Shown piece after piece: positions 1 to 10,194 of a stretch of DNA of 64,000 bases. Under the pieces are notes generated by a model that saw only the letters and a program-made list of their open reading frames with translations, had not been told where the DNA came from and did no database searches. Origin of the DNA: Prevotella sp. khp7 (GTDB lineage: Bacteria > Bacteroidota > Bacteroidia > Bacteroidales > Bacteroidaceae); contig NZ_FOIV01000002.1 of NCBI RefSeq assembly GCF_900109055.1, positions 186,001 through 250,000 on the forward strand. The letters run 5' to 3'. Each line of letters begins with the position of its first letter. The first letter of the stretch is position 1. A program made the translations under genes and the position numbers.

Positions 1-599
1 CCGTCGCCTAAGAGGTTATAGCTCTTGCGGTGATAGGGGGTAATGCCGTATTGGCGGATGGCTTCGCGATGTTTCTTCGTGGGATAGCCTTTGTTGGAGA
101 GCCAGTCATATTGGGGATATTCCTCTGCCAACTGGTTCATATAATCGTCACGATAGGTCTTGGCAAGAATCGATGCTGCTGCGATGGCGAGGTATTTGCC
201 ATCACCTTTGACAATGGTGGTAGAGGGCAGCGTCTTTCCTTCTGCCGGGTCTTTATAGGGTTTGAAGCGATTACCATCGATGATAATAGCCTCAGGGCGA
301 ACCTTCAACTGGTCGAGGGCTCGATGCATGGCAAGAATCGAAGCGTTGAGAATGTTTATCTTATCGATCTCCTCTGGGGTGACGATGCCTACAGCCCATG
401 CTACAGCATCCTTCTCGATGATTTCACGAAGCTGATAACGGCGCTTCTCGGTAAGTTGCTTGGAGTCGTTGAGAAGTTCGTTTTGATAGCCATCAGGCAG
501 AATGACAGCAGCTGCATAGACGCTACCAGCCAGACAGCCACGCCCAGCTTCATCACAACCTGCTTCAATCTTGCCTTCGTAGTAATGACTCGCCAACAT
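1..599 (-). CDS. rnhB: Ribonuclease HII, 3' end cut by window edge
   Basis: Cleaves the RNA strand of RNA-DNA hybrids and removes single ribonucleotides from DNA. The reverse-strand frame opens at an ATG at 599 and reads MLASHYYEGKIEAG, followed directly by the family signature DEAGRGCLAG, which holds the first two catalytic acids. It continues open to base 3 (199 codons) and ends in HRKSYNLLGD, which is close to the normal C-terminus of a roughly 200-residue enzyme, so only a few residues are missing. The start is 4 nt behind the sufS stop, so it is probably the last gene of the rimP-to-sufS operon. A long frame on the opposite strand at 30-812 is an overlap artefact. Confidence 0.95.
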   Translation of the reverse strand, partial: MLASHYYEGKIEAGCDEAGRGCLAGSVYAAAVILPDGYQNELLNDSKQLTEKRRYQLREIIEKDAVAWAVGIVTPEEIDKINILNASILAMHRALDQLKVRPEAIIIDGNRFKPYKDPAEGKTLPSTTIVKGDGKYLAIAAASILAKTYRDDYMNQLAEEYPQYDWLSNKGYPTKKHREAIRQYGITPYHRKSYNLLGD

Positions 600-603
600 C
601 TTG

Positions 604-1824
604 TCAGAACATTTGCGAAACACGACGGATACCTGCTACAAGGGCATCAATCTCTTCTTTCGTATTATATAGTGCAAACGAGGCTCTCACAGTACCAGAG
701 ATTCCAAGTCTGTCCATCAAGGGCTGGGCACAATGATGACCTGTTCGAACTGCAATGCCCAGACGGTCAAGCAAGGTTCCCATATCCAAGTGGTGGATAT
801 CGCCTACGTTGAAACTCACCACAGCATCCTTCAACGATGTATCCTTCGGGCCATAAATATGCATGTCAGGAATTGTCAAGAGTTGTTCCATGCAATATTT
901 TGTGAGTTGCTGTTCATGTGCCTGAATAGCTTCGAAGCCAATGGAATCGATATATTCGATGGCTTTAGCGAGTCCGTGGGTAGCCACATAATCGGGGGTG
1001 CCAGCCTCGAACTTAAAGGGCAAGCGCTCGAAAGTCGTCTTCTCCCAAGTCACCTTATCAATCATCTCGCCACCACCCTGATAGGGAGGCAGTTTTTCGA
1101 GCCATTCTTCCTTGCCATAGAGCACGCCTATGCCCGTAGGACCATACATCTTATGTCCGCTGAAAGCAAAAAAGTCGCAATCCATCGCCTGCACATCCAC
1201 CTTGAAGTGGGGTGCGCTCTGGGCGCCATCCACTAATACGGGGATATCGTGAGCGTGGGCTATCTTGATGATCTGCTCGACAGGATTAACAGTTCCCAAT
1301 ACATTGCTGACATGGACCACACTGATCATCTTGGTTTTCTCTGTAATAAGTGCTTCCAACTGATCGAGGCAGAGCAATCCGTCATCCATAATAGGAACAT
1401 GCTTCACAACAATACCCCGTTTCATCGCCTGAAGCTGCCAGCTGACGATGTTGGAATGGTGCTCCATATCAGTCACAATCACCTCGTCGCCAGTCTGCAT
1501 CTGCGATTCACAGAACGACTGAGCCACCAAGTTAATCGCCTCTGTGGTACCACGGGTAAAAACAATCTCCTCTATCTTGCGGGCATTGATAAATCTGCGG
1601 ACCTTTTCACGGGCCGCCTCGTGCAGATCGGTAGCCTGTTGCGAAAGATAGTGAACACCACGATGCACGTTGGCATTTACATTGAGGTATTCATCCCTCA
1701 TGGCGTCGAGCACCATGAGCGGCTTCTGCGTGGTTGCTGCATTATCGAGATAAACCAGCGGCTTCTTATAGACCTCGCGACCCAGGATGGGGAAATCCTC
1801 ACGTACCTTATTTATATCGTACAT
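604..1824 (-). CDS. sufS: Cysteine desulfurase SufS
   Basis: PLP-dependent enzyme that takes sulfur from cysteine and delivers it as persulfide to the SUF Fe-S scaffold. From the ATG at 1824 it has 406 residues, starting MYDINKVREDFPIL. The PLP lysine lies in SGHKMYGPTG (about K225) and the persulfide cysteine in RTGHHCAQPL (about C365). An upstream ATG at 1869 is in frame but lies inside sufD, and the residues it would add do not look like the family. The chosen start leaves a 1-nt gap to the sufD stop, fitting translational coupling. No sufE or sufU partner is visible in the window. Confidence 0.95.
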   Translation of the reverse strand: MYDINKVREDFPILGREVYKKPLVYLDNAATTQKPLMVLDAMRDEYLNVNANVHRGVHYLSQQATDLHEAAREKVRRFINARKIEEIVFTRGTTEAINLVAQSFCESQMQTGDEVIVTDMEHHSNIVSWQLQAMKRGIVVKHVPIMDDGLLCLDQLEALITEKTKMISVVHVSNVLGTVNPVEQIIKIAHAHDIPVLVDGAQSAPHFKVDVQAMDCDFFAFSGHKMYGPTGIGVLYGKEEWLEKLPPYQGGGEMIDKVTWEKTTFERLPFKFEAGTPDYVATHGLAKAIEYIDSIGFEAIQAHEQQLTKYCMEQLLTIPDMHIYGPKDTSLKDAVVSFNVGDIHHLDMGTLLDRLGIAVRTGHHCAQPLMDRLGISGTVRASFALYNTKEEIDALVAGIRRVSQMF

Positions 1825-1825
1825 A

Positions 1826-3256
1826 TTACTTACACAATTTACAACCAGAGCATTTGTTGAGTTCGCCACGGAATCGCTTTTCTACCAAGTAGTGAAGGCG
1901 ATCGCGGAGAGGTTCGAGCTGCATGTGGTCGATAACCTCGTTGATGAAGGCATTCTGCAACAGGAGTTTAGCCTCATTGAGCGAGATGCCTCGCTGACGC
2001 ATATAGAAGAGGGCGGCATCGTTAAGCTGTCCAACGGTTGAGCCATGGGCACACTTCACGTCGTCGGCATAAATCTCGAGCATGGGCTGGGTGTACATAC
2101 GCGCCTCTTTGGTTGCCGTCAGATTCTGATTGGTCATCTGCGAGATAGTCTTCTGAGCCCCATGCTCTACCAACACACGGCCAGCAAAGGCACCAACAGC
2201 CTTATCGTCGAGCACATATTTATAAAGTTCGTTCGAAGTGCAGTGCGGCACTTGATGGGTAATCAGCGTGTTGTTATCCACGTGCTGCTGCTTATCGGCT
2301 ATCACACAACCATAGCACTGACACTCAGCCCCCTCGCCAGAGAAAGTGAGGTCGAGCTTGTTACGCGTAATACCGTTATGCAGCGTAATTACATTGTGGT
2401 TCACACGGCTGTTAGCCTGCTGGTCGATATAGACATTGCTTACACGCACATTCTTATGGTGTGTCTCCTCCATGCAGTAGAGGTCTAACGACGCATTCTC
2501 GCCCACATAAGCCTCAATGACCTGAGTAGCCAGGAAGTTACGATCGTCGGCAGCATGGTCGCAGAAGAGCATCTTGATCTCTGCGTTCTCTTCGAGCACA
2601 ATAAGCACACGTCGGTTCACCATCAGATCAGGCACCTGACGCTGGGCATTCTGGGGTGTTGCCTTGGCCGATGGCCGAGCCACCTCAGGCTCGGAAGAGC
2701 TGATGCGAGCATCGCTCTTCACTCGCAAGGTCGGTGCCTTCAGGATATTGATTACCTGAATGGCACGATCAACCTTAACATTTTTGGGCACGTAAACCAG
2801 TAGTCCGTCCTGTGCCAGCATGGTGTTGAGCGCTGTGACAGCATCCTCACTGGTCTTAGCCTGCTTGGTGTAGTATTTGCTCACCAACTCAGGATAATCT
2901 CTCAACGAGCCGATAATCACACCCTCAGGCAGATGTCCCTTTGGTTTTTCATCGTGATAGAACATGTCGTTCACCACGAAGTAGAGGCTGGTAGAGAGGT
3001 TGGGCACATCGCAATGGAAAGCCTCATAAGGATCGACGGGAATCTGGAGACGGCTGAGGTTCACACCATAGTCAGGCTCGAAGAGCTTCTGCATATCGGT
3101 GTACTTATAGCGCTCCACCTTACGTGAGGGAAAGCCCAGAGTCTTGAAATTCTCAAAGGCCTCATCACGCACGGCATTCATCGCCTCTGGTGCATGCGAG
3201 AAAATCATCTCACGTGCCTGCTGGTACAACTCTATATATTGTTGTTCTGAGTTCAT
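1826..3256 (-). CDS. sufD: Fe-S cluster assembly protein SufD, with internal insertion
   Basis: Scaffold partner of SufB in the SufBCD complex that assembles Fe-S clusters in the cytoplasm. The protein has 476 residues, and its C-terminal half carries the SUF core (for example TLITHQVPHCTSNELYKY and KCAHGSTVGQL). It ends in CSGCKLCK. Between VINILK (about 173) and LMVNRR (about 211) there are about 36 residues rich in S, A, P, E and R that, from memory of Bacteroides SufD, are absent there; the DNA of this stretch contains two adjacent perfect or near-perfect hairpins. The frame is kept, so the protein is probably functional. The start overlaps the sufC stop by 4 nt (ATGA). Confidence 0.93.
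   Translation of the reverse strand: MNSEQQYIELYQQAREMIFSHAPEAMNAVRDEAFENFKTLGFPSRKVERYKYTDMQKLFEPDYGVNLSRLQIPVDPYEAFHCDVPNLSTSLYFVVNDMFYHDEKPKGHLPEGVIIGSLRDYPELVSKYYTKQAKTSEDAVTALNTMLAQDGLLVYVPKNVKVDRAIQVINILKAPTLRVKSDARISSSEPEVARPSAKATPQNAQRQVPDLMVNRRVLIVLEENAEIKMLFCDHAADDRNFLATQVIEAYVGENASLDLYCMEETHHKNVRVSNVYIDQQANSRVNHNVITLHNGITRNKLDLTFSGEGAECQCYGCVIADKQQHVDNNTLITHQVPHCTSNELYKYVLDDKAVGAFAGRVLVEHGAQKTISQMTNQNLTATKEARMYTQPMLEIYADDVKCAHGSTVGQLNDAALFYMRQRGISLNEAKLLLQNAFINEVIDHMQLEPLRDRLHYLVEKRFRGELNKCSGCKLCK
2630..2737. repeat. In-frame palindromic insertion within sufD
   Basis: This block encodes the extra, low-complexity segment of SufD. It contains CCGAGCC (2675-2681) with its inverted copy GGCTCGG (2688-2694), and immediately after that a stem of AAGAGC (2695-2700) plus GATGC (2702-2706) with GCATC (2709-2713) plus GCTCTT (2714-2719), interrupted by a single unpaired T. 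Two tight hairpins inside a family-atypical, in-frame stretch resemble the palindromic elements known from Rickettsia genes. The exact borders are estimated from the protein and may be off by several codons. Confidence 0.5.
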
Positions 3257-4008
3257 TCTTCTCCTATTTCTTCCTTAATCCAATCGTAACCATGCTCTTG
3301 AATCTGCTTGGCCAGTTCTGGGCCGCCAGTCTTCACGATACGCCCCTTGTACAGCACATGTACAAACTGAGGCTTGATCATCTCAAGCAAGCGATCGTAA
3401 TGGGTGATGACGATGCATGAAGTCTCTGGTGTCTGCAGTTTATTCACTCCTTCGGCCACGATACGCATAGCATCGACGTCAAGACCAGAGTCGGTCTCAT
3501 CGAGAATGCTCAGCTTTGGCTCAAGCATAGCCATCTGGAAGATTTCGTTGCGCTTCTTCTCACCACCACTAAAGCCCTCGTTTACAGAACGGTTAGCCAG
3601 TTTGGAATCAAGTTCAACAATCTTACGCTTCTCACGCTGAAGCTTCAGGAACTCAGCGGCGTTCATGGGTTCCAGACCCTGATACTTACGTTTCTCATTG
3701 ATGGCTGCCTTCATGAAGTTAGTCATCGACACGCCAGGAATCTCAACAGGATACTGGAACGAGAGGAACAGCCCCTCATGAGCACGATCCTCTGGTTTCA
3801 TCTCCAGCAGATTCTTGCCATTGAAGAAAGCCTCGCCTTCAGTCACCTCATAAAGCGGATTGCCCACGAGCACAGCACTCAAGGTCGATTTTCCAGAACC
3901 GTTAGGTCCCATGATGGCATGTGTCTCACCATCGTTGATCACAAGGTCAATACCTTTTAATATCTCTTTGTCGCCAATGCGAGCATGTAGATTTCTTACC
4001 TCAAGCAT
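3253..4008 (-). CDS. sufC: Fe-S assembly ATPase SufC
   Basis: ABC-type ATPase that powers conformational change in SufBD during Fe-S cluster assembly. It is cytoplasmic and not a transporter. The sequence shows Walker A GPNGSGKST (34-42), the ABC signature FSGGEKKRNE starting at 146, Walker B LSILDE ending at 171, and the D-loop SGLD. Length is 251 residues, normal for the family. The stop overlaps the sufD start by 4 nt. The 34-nt gap to sufB is made almost entirely of the A-rich GGTAAAAAG-like module that recurs in other operon gaps of this window. Confidence 0.97.
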   Translation of the reverse strand: MLEVRNLHARIGDKEILKGIDLVINDGETHAIMGPNGSGKSTLSAVLVGNPLYEVTEGEAFFNGKNLLEMKPEDRAHEGLFLSFQYPVEIPGVSMTNFMKAAINEKRKYQGLEPMNAAEFLKLQREKRKIVELDSKLANRSVNEGFSGGEKKRNEIFQMAMLEPKLSILDETDSGLDVDAMRIVAEGVNKLQTPETSCIVITHYDRLLEMIKPQFVHVLYKGRIVKTGGPELAKQIQEHGYDWIKEEIGEE

Positions 4009-4042
4009 TTATTTACCTTTTTACTTTTTTATCTTTTTACCT
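4009..4042 (-). repeat. A-rich GGTAAAAAG module before sufC
   Basis: Read on the coding (minus) strand, the whole sufB-sufC gap is a run of AGGTAAAAAG, ATAAAAAAG and AAAAAGGTAAAT units ending at the sufC start codon. The same kind of unit precedes infB and argH and appears upstream of pyrE in the opposite orientation. It may act as an A-rich, unstructured ribosome landing region, since no Shine-Dalgarno site is visible. Confidence 0.55.
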
Positions 4043-5491
4043 TTACCCTACGGTTCCTTCAAGTGATACACTCAGCAGTTTCTGAGCCTCAACGGCAAAC
4101 TCCATGGGGAGTTTCTGGAGCACTTCCTTTGCATAGCCGTTGACAATGAGTCCTACTGCCTGCTCGGTAGGGATACCACGCTGGTTACAATAGAAGAGCT
4201 GATCCTCAGAGATTTTCGAAGTCGTAGCCTCGTGCTCGAAGATAGCCGTGTCGTTATGCACATCCATATAAGGGAAGGTATGTGCACCACAATCAGAGCC
4301 CAGCAGCAACGAGTCGCACGAAGAGTAATTACGCGCATTATCAGCATTGCTGGTAGCACGCACCAATCCGCGATAAGAGTTCTGCGAATGGCCTGCCGAG
4401 ATACCCTTAGAGATGATGGTACTCTTGGTGTTCTTACCAATATGAATCATCTTGGTACCCGTATCAGCCTCTTGATAGTTGTTGGTCACAGCCACACTAT
4501 AGAACTCTGCCTGAGAATTATCGCCACGCAGGATGCACGACGGATATTTCCAAGTAATGGCGGAACCCGTTTCAACCTGAGTCCAGGAGAGTTTAGAGTC
4601 CACACCACGCAAATCGCCACGTTTAGTTACCAGATTCAGCACACCACCTTTACCGTTTTCATCGCCAGGATACCAGTTCTGAACGGTTGAGTACTTCACC
4701 TCAGCACGGTTCATCACGATAATCTCTACGATGGCCGCATGGAGCTGGTTCTCATCACGCATTGGCGCTGTACATCCTTCGAGATAAGATACGTAAGCAT
4801 CGTCATCAGCGATAATCAATGTACGCTCGAACTGTCCCGTATTCCTTGCATTGATGCGGAAATAAGAACTAAGTTCCATGGGACAGCGAACACCTTTGGG
4901 GATATAGACAAACGAACCGTCGCTGAACACAGCACTATTCAAGGCTGCAAAGAAATTATCGCGATAAGGCACCACCGTACCTAAGTACTGGCGTACCAAA
5001 TCACCATGTTCCTTGATGGCCTCACCTATCGAGCAGAAGATAACACCCTTCTCGCGGAGTTTCTCCTTAAAGGTGGTCTTCACCGAAACCGAGTCCATGA
5101 TGGCATCGACAGCGGTATTACCACTCAGCGCTAAACGCTCTTCCAGAGGAATACCAAGTTTGTCGAACGTCTTTTCAAGTTCAGGGTCAATCTTTCCGTC
5201 GCCTTCAGGCTTCTTGGCCAAAGGATCGGCATAGTAGCTGATGGCCTGATAGTCAATAGGAGGCACATGCACATGTCCCCATTTGGGCTCCGTCTGCTCC
5301 TTCCAGTAGCGGAACGCCTTTAAGCGGAACTCGAGCATCCACTCAGGCTCCCCTTTCTTAGCAGAGATGAGCCGAACGATGTCCTCGTTCAGCCCCTTCT
5401 CTATAATCTCTGTATGTACGTCAGTGGTAAAACCGAATTCGTATTTCTGTTCTGCCACCTGACGGACAAACTCATTTTTCTTTTCTGACAT
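4043..5491 (-). CDS. sufB: Fe-S cluster assembly protein SufB
   Basis: Main scaffold subunit of the SufBCD complex, where Fe-S clusters are built. It has 482 residues, the usual length. Conserved stretches include [19 protein letters not shown], the EGCTAP motif, and the C-terminal [16 protein letters not shown] region with the conserved C and E residues of the family. The gene begins 2 nt behind the infB stop, so SUF synthesis is tied to the rimP-nusA-infB transcript. The order sufB-sufC-sufD-sufS is the standard one. Confidence 0.97.
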   Translation of the reverse strand: MSEKKNEFVRQVAEQKYEFGFTTDVHTEIIEKGLNEDIVRLISAKKGEPEWMLEFRLKAFRYWKEQTEPKWGHVHVPPIDYQAISYYADPLAKKPEGDGKIDPELEKTFDKLGIPLEERLALSGNTAVDAIMDSVSVKTTFKEKLREKGVIFCSIGEAIKEHGDLVRQYLGTVVPYRDNFFAALNSAVFSDGSFVYIPKGVRCPMELSSYFRINARNTGQFERTLIIADDDAYVSYLEGCTAPMRDENQLHAAIVEIIVMNRAEVKYSTVQNWYPGDENGKGGVLNLVTKRGDLRGVDSKLSWTQVETGSAITWKYPSCILRGDNSQAEFYSVAVTNNYQEADTGTKMIHIGKNTKSTIISKGISAGHSQNSYRGLVRATSNADNARNYSSCDSLLLGSDCGAHTFPYMDVHNDTAIFEHEATTSKISEDQLFYCNQRGIPTEQAVGLIVNGYAKEVLQKLPMEFAVEAQKLLSVSLEGTVG

Positions 5492-5493
5492 TC

Positions 5494-8295
5494 TTACAGT
5501 TTCTGTTCTACCTCGATCTCAGTGAAGGTCTCGATGATATCACCCACCTGGATGTCGTTGAAGTTAACCAGTGAGATACCACACTCCAGTCCGGTTGCCA
5601 CTTCCTTGGCATCGTCCTTATAACGCTTCAGGGCGTCGATAGGAGCGGTGTGGATCACGATACCATCGCGGATGACGCGAGCCTTATCCTTGTTATGTAC
5701 CTTACCATCGGTAACAAGACCACCGGCAACTGTACCGACCTTGGATATCTTAAATACCTGCTTAACCTCGATCTCACCAGAGATAACCTCCTTCTTCACC
5801 TTGTCAAGCATACCCTGCATGGTCTGCTTCACATCGTCGATAGCATCGTAGATGATAGAGTAGGTATTGATTTCAACACCCTCACGATCAGCGGCACGAC
5901 GGGCATCGGCAGAAGGACGAACCTGGAATCCGATGATGATAGCCTCAGATGCTGATGCCAGCATGACATCATTCTCAGAAATCTGACCTACGGCCTTGTT
6001 GATCACATTTACCTGAACCTTCTCGGTAGAGAGCTTGATGAACGAATCGCTCAGTGCCTCAATAGATCCGTCGGTATCACCCTTCACGATGATGTTCAAC
6101 TCGTGGAACTCACCCAAGGCAATACGGTGTGACAACTCGTCGAGACCCAGTTTGGTGGTTGTACGCAAGCTCTGCTCACGCTGCAACTGGATACGCTTGT
6201 TAGCGATATCACGAGCTTCCTGTTCCGACTCCATCACATGGAAAGAGTCACCAGCGGTAGGCGCACCATTCAGACCCAGGATAATAGCAGGCTCAGCAGG
6301 TCCGGCCTCATTGATGCGCTGGTTACGCTCGTTGAACATAGCCTTCACCTTACCCCAGGCAGTACCTGCGATGACAACATCGCCGACCTTCAGTGTACCA
6401 TTAGACACAAGCACTGTTGACACATAGCCACGGCCTTTATCAAGTGAACTCTCGATGATGCTACCAGTGGCCTTACGGTTAGGATTAGCCTTCAGGTCGA
6501 GCATCTCGGCCTCGAGCAGCACTTTTTCAAGCAACTCGTCGACACCAATACCCTTCTTGGCACTGATCTCCTGACACTGGTACTTACCACCCCACTCCTC
6601 AACGAGCAGGTTCATGTTGGCCAGGTCTTCACGAATCTTATCTGGGTTAGCACCTGGTTTATCAATCTTATTGATGGCGAACACCATTGGAACATTAGCA
6701 GCCTGAGCATGAGCAATAGCCTCCTTGGTAGTAGGCATTACTGAGTCATCAGCCGCAACGATGATAATGGCGATATCAGTTACCTGAGCACCACGGGCAC
6801 GCATGGCAGTGAAAGCCTCGTGACCAGGCGTGTCGAGGAATGTAATCTGACGGCCATCCTTCAGTTTCACGTTATAGGCACCGATGTGCTGGGTGATACC
6901 ACCAGCCTCACCGGCAATCACGTTGGTGTTACGGATGTGGTCGAGCAGAGATGTCTTACCATGGTCAACGTGTCCCATCACTGTTACGATTGGAGCGCGA
7001 CTGATCAGATCGTTCTCATCGTCCTCCTCCTCAGTAATGGCGTTCTGCACTTCGGCTGATACATATTCTGTGGTGAATCCGAACTCCTCGGCAACGATAT
7101 TGATAGTCTCAGCATCCAGGCGCTGGTTGATAGACACCATGATACCGATGCTCATACATGTACCGATAACCTGGTTGACGCCAACATTCATCATCGTAGC
7201 GAGCTCTGAAACAGTCACGAACTCTGTCAGCTTGAGTATCTTGCTCTCTGCAGCCTGTGACTCCATCTCCTCCTGCATACGCTCGGCGACGGCATCACGC
7301 TTCTCACGACGGTATTTAGCACCTTTCTTATTCTGATTCTTAGATGTAAGACGGGCCAGTGTCTCCTTTACCTGACGGGCTACAGCCTCATCATCCACCT
7401 CCAACTGCTTCACTGGGCGGTTCTTCTTATTCTTCTTACCACCCTGCTGGTTGCCGTTATCCTGGAAGTTCTGGTTGCCTCCCTTATTCTTATTCTTCTT
7501 GTTCTGGTTATTCTGACCCTTATCCTGATTGGCAGCAGCCTCGATATCCACACGTTCCTTACCGCCACGGATGCGCTCACGCTTCTTCTTCTCGCCATTA
7601 ACGCCACCGTGCATCTGGGCCTGTTTCTCCTCACGCTCCTTACGGCGCTCCTCCTTTGACTTCTTCTTAGGACGAGTGCTCTGGTTCAGAGAATCGAGGT
7701 CAATCTTACCAACCACATTCAGGTTAGGCACAGATTTCTGTTCAGTCCTCAACTTAAAGACATTATTATCATCAGCAGCCTGCTCCGTCTGAACGGGAGT
7801 CTCCTTTGGAGCTTCCTTTACTACAGGAGCAATAGGCTCCGGCTTCACCTCTTTGACAGGCTCTACCTTAGGCTCCTCGGGCTTCTTCTCCACTACGGGC
7901 TCTGGCTCCTTTTCTTCCTTCACCACAGCTACGGGTTCGGCCTTCGGCGTCTTGTCCTCCTGGGGCTTGGGCTTACCAATGCTGTCCAGGTCAATCTTTC
8001 CTAGAGGAGTGAAAGTCTGGCGGCGCTCTTCCTTCGGCTCTGATACAGACTCCGATCTTGCGTCCTTCTTAGGCTTCTTCTCCTTCTTTGGGAACATCAT
8101 GCCAGCCTGGGTCTTAACGTCTTTGTCGCCCTTGAATTCCCTAACGAGCGCATTATACTGCTCGTCGGTAATCTTAGTATTGACATTAGCGTCGTCTTTG
8201 ATTTCACCCAAGTCTCTCTTATTCTTCAGAAAGTCTACTGCCGTCTGAAGACCGATGTTCAATTCTGTTAATACTTTATTTAATCTGACTCCCAT
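5494..8295 (-). CDS. infB: Translation initiation factor IF-2
   Basis: GTPase that brings initiator tRNA to the 30S subunit and promotes subunit joining. The 933-residue protein has a short N-terminal helical domain ([13 protein letters not shown]), a long charged linker rich in K, E, P, N and Q (about 70-320), a second IF2-N domain near 350-410, then the GTPase domain with G1 GHVDHGKTS (about 440), DTPGHE and NKID, and the C-terminal domains ending in EVEQKL. The gap to nusA (32 nt) is A-rich on the coding strand. The linker is the most variable part of IF-2 and is long here, as is usual in Bacteroidetes. Confidence 0.97.
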   Translation of the reverse strand: MGVRLNKVLTELNIGLQTAVDFLKNKRDLGEIKDDANVNTKITDEQYNALVREFKGDKDVKTQAGMMFPKKEKKPKKDARSESVSEPKEERRQTFTPLGKIDLDSIGKPKPQEDKTPKAEPVAVVKEEKEPEPVVEKKPEEPKVEPVKEVKPEPIAPVVKEAPKETPVQTEQAADDNNVFKLRTEQKSVPNLNVVGKIDLDSLNQSTRPKKKSKEERRKEREEKQAQMHGGVNGEKKKRERIRGGKERVDIEAAANQDKGQNNQNKKNKNKGGNQNFQDNGNQQGGKKNKKNRPVKQLEVDDEAVARQVKETLARLTSKNQNKKGAKYRREKRDAVAERMQEEMESQAAESKILKLTEFVTVSELATMMNVGVNQVIGTCMSIGIMVSINQRLDAETINIVAEEFGFTTEYVSAEVQNAITEEEDDENDLISRAPIVTVMGHVDHGKTSLLDHIRNTNVIAGEAGGITQHIGAYNVKLKDGRQITFLDTPGHEAFTAMRARGAQVTDIAIIIVAADDSVMPTTKEAIAHAQAANVPMVFAINKIDKPGANPDKIREDLANMNLLVEEWGGKYQCQEISAKKGIGVDELLEKVLLEAEMLDLKANPNRKATGSIIESSLDKGRGYVSTVLVSNGTLKVGDVVIAGTAWGKVKAMFNERNQRINEAGPAEPAIILGLNGAPTAGDSFHVMESEQEARDIANKRIQLQREQSLRTTTKLGLDELSHRIALGEFHELNIIVKGDTDGSIEALSDSFIKLSTEKVQVNVINKAVGQISENDVMLASASEAIIIGFQVRPSADARRAADREGVEINTYSIIYDAIDDVKQTMQGMLDKVKKEVISGEIEVKQVFKISKVGTVAGGLVTDGKVHNKDKARVIRDGIVIHTAPIDALKRYKDDAKEVATGLECGISLVNFNDIQVGDIIETFTEIEVEQKL

Positions 8296-8327
8296 TCTTA
8301 ACCTTTTTATTTTTTCCTCTTTTCTTT
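8296..8327 (-). repeat. A-rich module before infB
   Basis: The nusA-infB gap reads on the coding strand as purine-rich units such as GAGTAAAAAG, GAGGAAAAAA and AAAAAGGTTAAG just before the infB start. It is a looser version of the GGTAAAAAG module seen before sufC and argH. Confidence 0.45.
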
Positions 8328-9587
8328 TTACTCAAACTCAGCACGAAGAACATCCAACAGATGATCTACCGTCTCCTCCTCAAGGTCAGCCTTTTCAATC
8401 AGCATCTCACGTGGAGCATTGAGAACAGCCTTGGCTGTATCCAGACCAATAGCCTTGATAGCGTCGATTACCCACTGGTCGATCTCATCAGAGAACTCAT
8501 CCAGATAGATATCCTCGTCGGCCTCGTTTTCACTAACAACGCGGAATACGTCGATGGTATACTCTGTCAGCATAGAAGCCAGCTTGATGTTCATACCACC
8601 ACGACCGATGGCCAGAGAAACCTCCTCGGGCTGCAGATAAACCTCTGCCTTACGGTTCTCCTGATCAAGAACGATGCTTGAAACCTTAGCAGGACTCAAC
8701 GCACGCTGGATATAGAGCTGTACATTGCTTGAGTAGTTGATTACGTCGATATTCTCATTGCAGAGTTCACGAACGATACCGTGCACACGGCTACCCTTCA
8801 CACCAACACAAGCTCCAACAGGGTCGATACGCTCGTCATAGCTCTCAACGGCCACCTTGGCACGATCGCCTGGCATACGGGCCACCTTCTTGATGGTAAT
8901 CAGACCGTCGTTGATCTCAGGCACCTCGGCCTCGAGCAGACGCTCCAGGAATACAGGACTGGTACGAGAAAGGATGATGCGAGGGTTATTATTCTCGTTC
9001 TGCACTTCCTTCACAATGGCACGAACGGTTTCACCTTTGTGGTAGTTGTCAGAAGGAATCTGCTCCTGCTTAGGCAGGTGGAGTTCGTTACCCTCGTCGT
9101 CCATCAGCAGCACCTCGCGCTTCCAGATCTGGTAAACCTCACCGCTAACAATGGTATTCACCTTATCCTTATACTTCTGATAGAGAGAGTCATGCTCCAG
9201 CTCAAGAATCTTAGAAGCCAAAGTCTGACGCAGATTCAGGATGGCACGGCGGCCGAACTTAGCGAACTCAACCTCCTCAGAGACCTCCTCGCCAACCTCG
9301 TAGTCGGGTTCGATCTTCTGAGCCTCGCTCAGTGCAATCTCCTTATTCTCGTCCTGCACATCACCATCAGCCACAACCACACGGTTACGATGAATCTCAA
9401 AGTCGCCCTTGTCGGGGTTCACAATCACATCAAAGTTCTCATCCGAACCAAACATCTTAGCGATCACATTACGGAAGCTCTCCTCCAGAACGCTCACCAA
9501 CGTGGTACGGTCGATGTTCTTTGTCTCTTTGAATTCCTGAAAGGTCTCAATCATTGAGGGGCCTTTCTCTTCTTTCTTAATTGCCAT
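8328..9587 (-). CDS. nusA: Transcription termination/antitermination factor NusA
   Basis: Binds RNA polymerase and nascent RNA, and modulates pausing, termination and antitermination. The 419-residue protein contains the N-terminal polymerase-binding domain, an S1 domain (about 140-205, with the segment [19 protein letters not shown]), KH1 (around [14 protein letters not shown]) and KH2 ([13 protein letters not shown]), then a short helical tail. It lacks the long acidic repeats of the E. coli protein, which is common outside the gammaproteobacteria. It sits between rimP and infB in the widely conserved order. Confidence 0.96.
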   Translation of the reverse strand: MAIKKEEKGPSMIETFQEFKETKNIDRTTLVSVLEESFRNVIAKMFGSDENFDVIVNPDKGDFEIHRNRVVVADGDVQDENKEIALSEAQKIEPDYEVGEEVSEEVEFAKFGRRAILNLRQTLASKILELEHDSLYQKYKDKVNTIVSGEVYQIWKREVLLMDDEGNELHLPKQEQIPSDNYHKGETVRAIVKEVQNENNNPRIILSRTSPVFLERLLEAEVPEINDGLITIKKVARMPGDRAKVAVESYDERIDPVGACVGVKGSRVHGIVRELCNENIDVINYSSNVQLYIQRALSPAKVSSIVLDQENRKAEVYLQPEEVSLAIGRGGMNIKLASMLTEYTIDVFRVVSENEADEDIYLDEFSDEIDQWVIDAIKAIGLDTAKAVLNAPREMLIEKADLEEETVDHLLDVLRAEFE

Positions 9588-9616
9588 TGTCTTATTCTTT
9601 ATTTTTATTCATTAGC

Positions 9617-10084
9617 TTACTTAAATGCCAACAGATACTTGGCATACTTGATTTGATCCATCGAGAATGTCTTATCCACATCCACCAGCACGGGGCGCTT
9701 CTTTCCTTCCTGTTTCTGCTTTTCGCGAACAGTCAACACGAAATCGCGTCCTTCAACCGACTTCAGGACACCCTGTATCTTCTTACCATCGAGTCCAAGG
9801 ACCTCCAATGTATCACCAATATGATTCTGGTACTGCTGAGCCACCTTGAACGGTTGTCCAAGTCCAGCGCTGCCAACCTCCAGCTCATACTCTCCGAGCT
9901 CCTCGCCCAGACGCTCCTGAAGGAATCGGCTCAATTCCGCACAATCTTCAATCCACACACCGTCTGCATGGTCAATCTCAATGACGATTCTGTCATTGGC
10001 CACAAAATTAATGTCTACCAGGAAATAGTCGTTGCCCTGCAACCACTCTTCCGTCAATGCTTGAATAGTTTCCTTATTTATCAT
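9617..10084 (-). CDS. rimP: Ribosome maturation factor RimP
   Basis: Needed for maturation of the 30S ribosomal subunit. The 155-residue protein has the two-domain RimP layout: an N-terminal alpha/beta domain (for example VDINFVANDRIVIEID and CAELSRFLQE), the typical motif ELEVGSAGLGQPFK, and a C-terminal SH3-like domain (GDTLEVLGLDGKKIQGVLKSV). It is the first gene of the operon, about 58 nt behind the predicted transcription start. The leader between promoter and ATG contains a strong GAAA-capped hairpin. Confidence 0.94.
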   Translation of the reverse strand: MINKETIQALTEEWLQGNDYFLVDINFVANDRIVIEIDHADGVWIEDCAELSRFLQERLGEELGEYELEVGSAGLGQPFKVAQQYQNHIGDTLEVLGLDGKKIQGVLKSVEGRDFVLTVREKQKQEGKKRPVLVDVDKTFSMDQIKYAKYLLAFK

Positions 10085-10105
10085 CTAATACATATTAATA
10101 TCGAA

Positions 10106-10133
10106 AATGAGAGACTCTTTCGAGCCTCTCATT
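10106..10133 (-). promoter_or_regulatory. GAAA-tetraloop hairpin in the rimP leader RNA
   Basis: On the transcribed strand, AATGAGAGGCTC is followed by GAAA and then GAGTCTCTCATT, giving a 12-bp stem with one G-U pair and a GNRA tetraloop. It lies between the promoter and the rimP ATG, so it is in the 5' leader of the whole operon. No T-run follows on the transcribed strand, so it does not look like a terminator. Roles in mRNA stability or in feedback by an operon product are inference. Confidence 0.7.
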
Positions 10134-10147
10134 CCGCTGAACGGGTG

Positions 10148-10179
10148 CAAAGGTAAGCATTTTCCCGCTAACTACCAAA
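10148..10179 (-). promoter_or_regulatory. Promoter of the rimP-nusA-infB-suf operon
   Basis: On the minus strand: -33 TTTG (10179-10176), a 20-nt spacer, and -7 TACCTTTG (10155-10148). Both match the Bacteroidetes primary sigma consensus. It lies just behind the stop of the upstream S41 protease gene, so the operon has its own promoter. Confidence 0.8.
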
Positions 10180-10194
10180 TATTTAGCTGTTTTT

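Noticed and set aside
30..812. 260-residue frame opposite rnhB and sufS
   Set aside because: It lies antisense to two well-identified genes and has no family features.
8781..9557. 258-residue frame opposite nusA
   Set aside because: Antisense to a certain gene; no start context and no recognisable domain.
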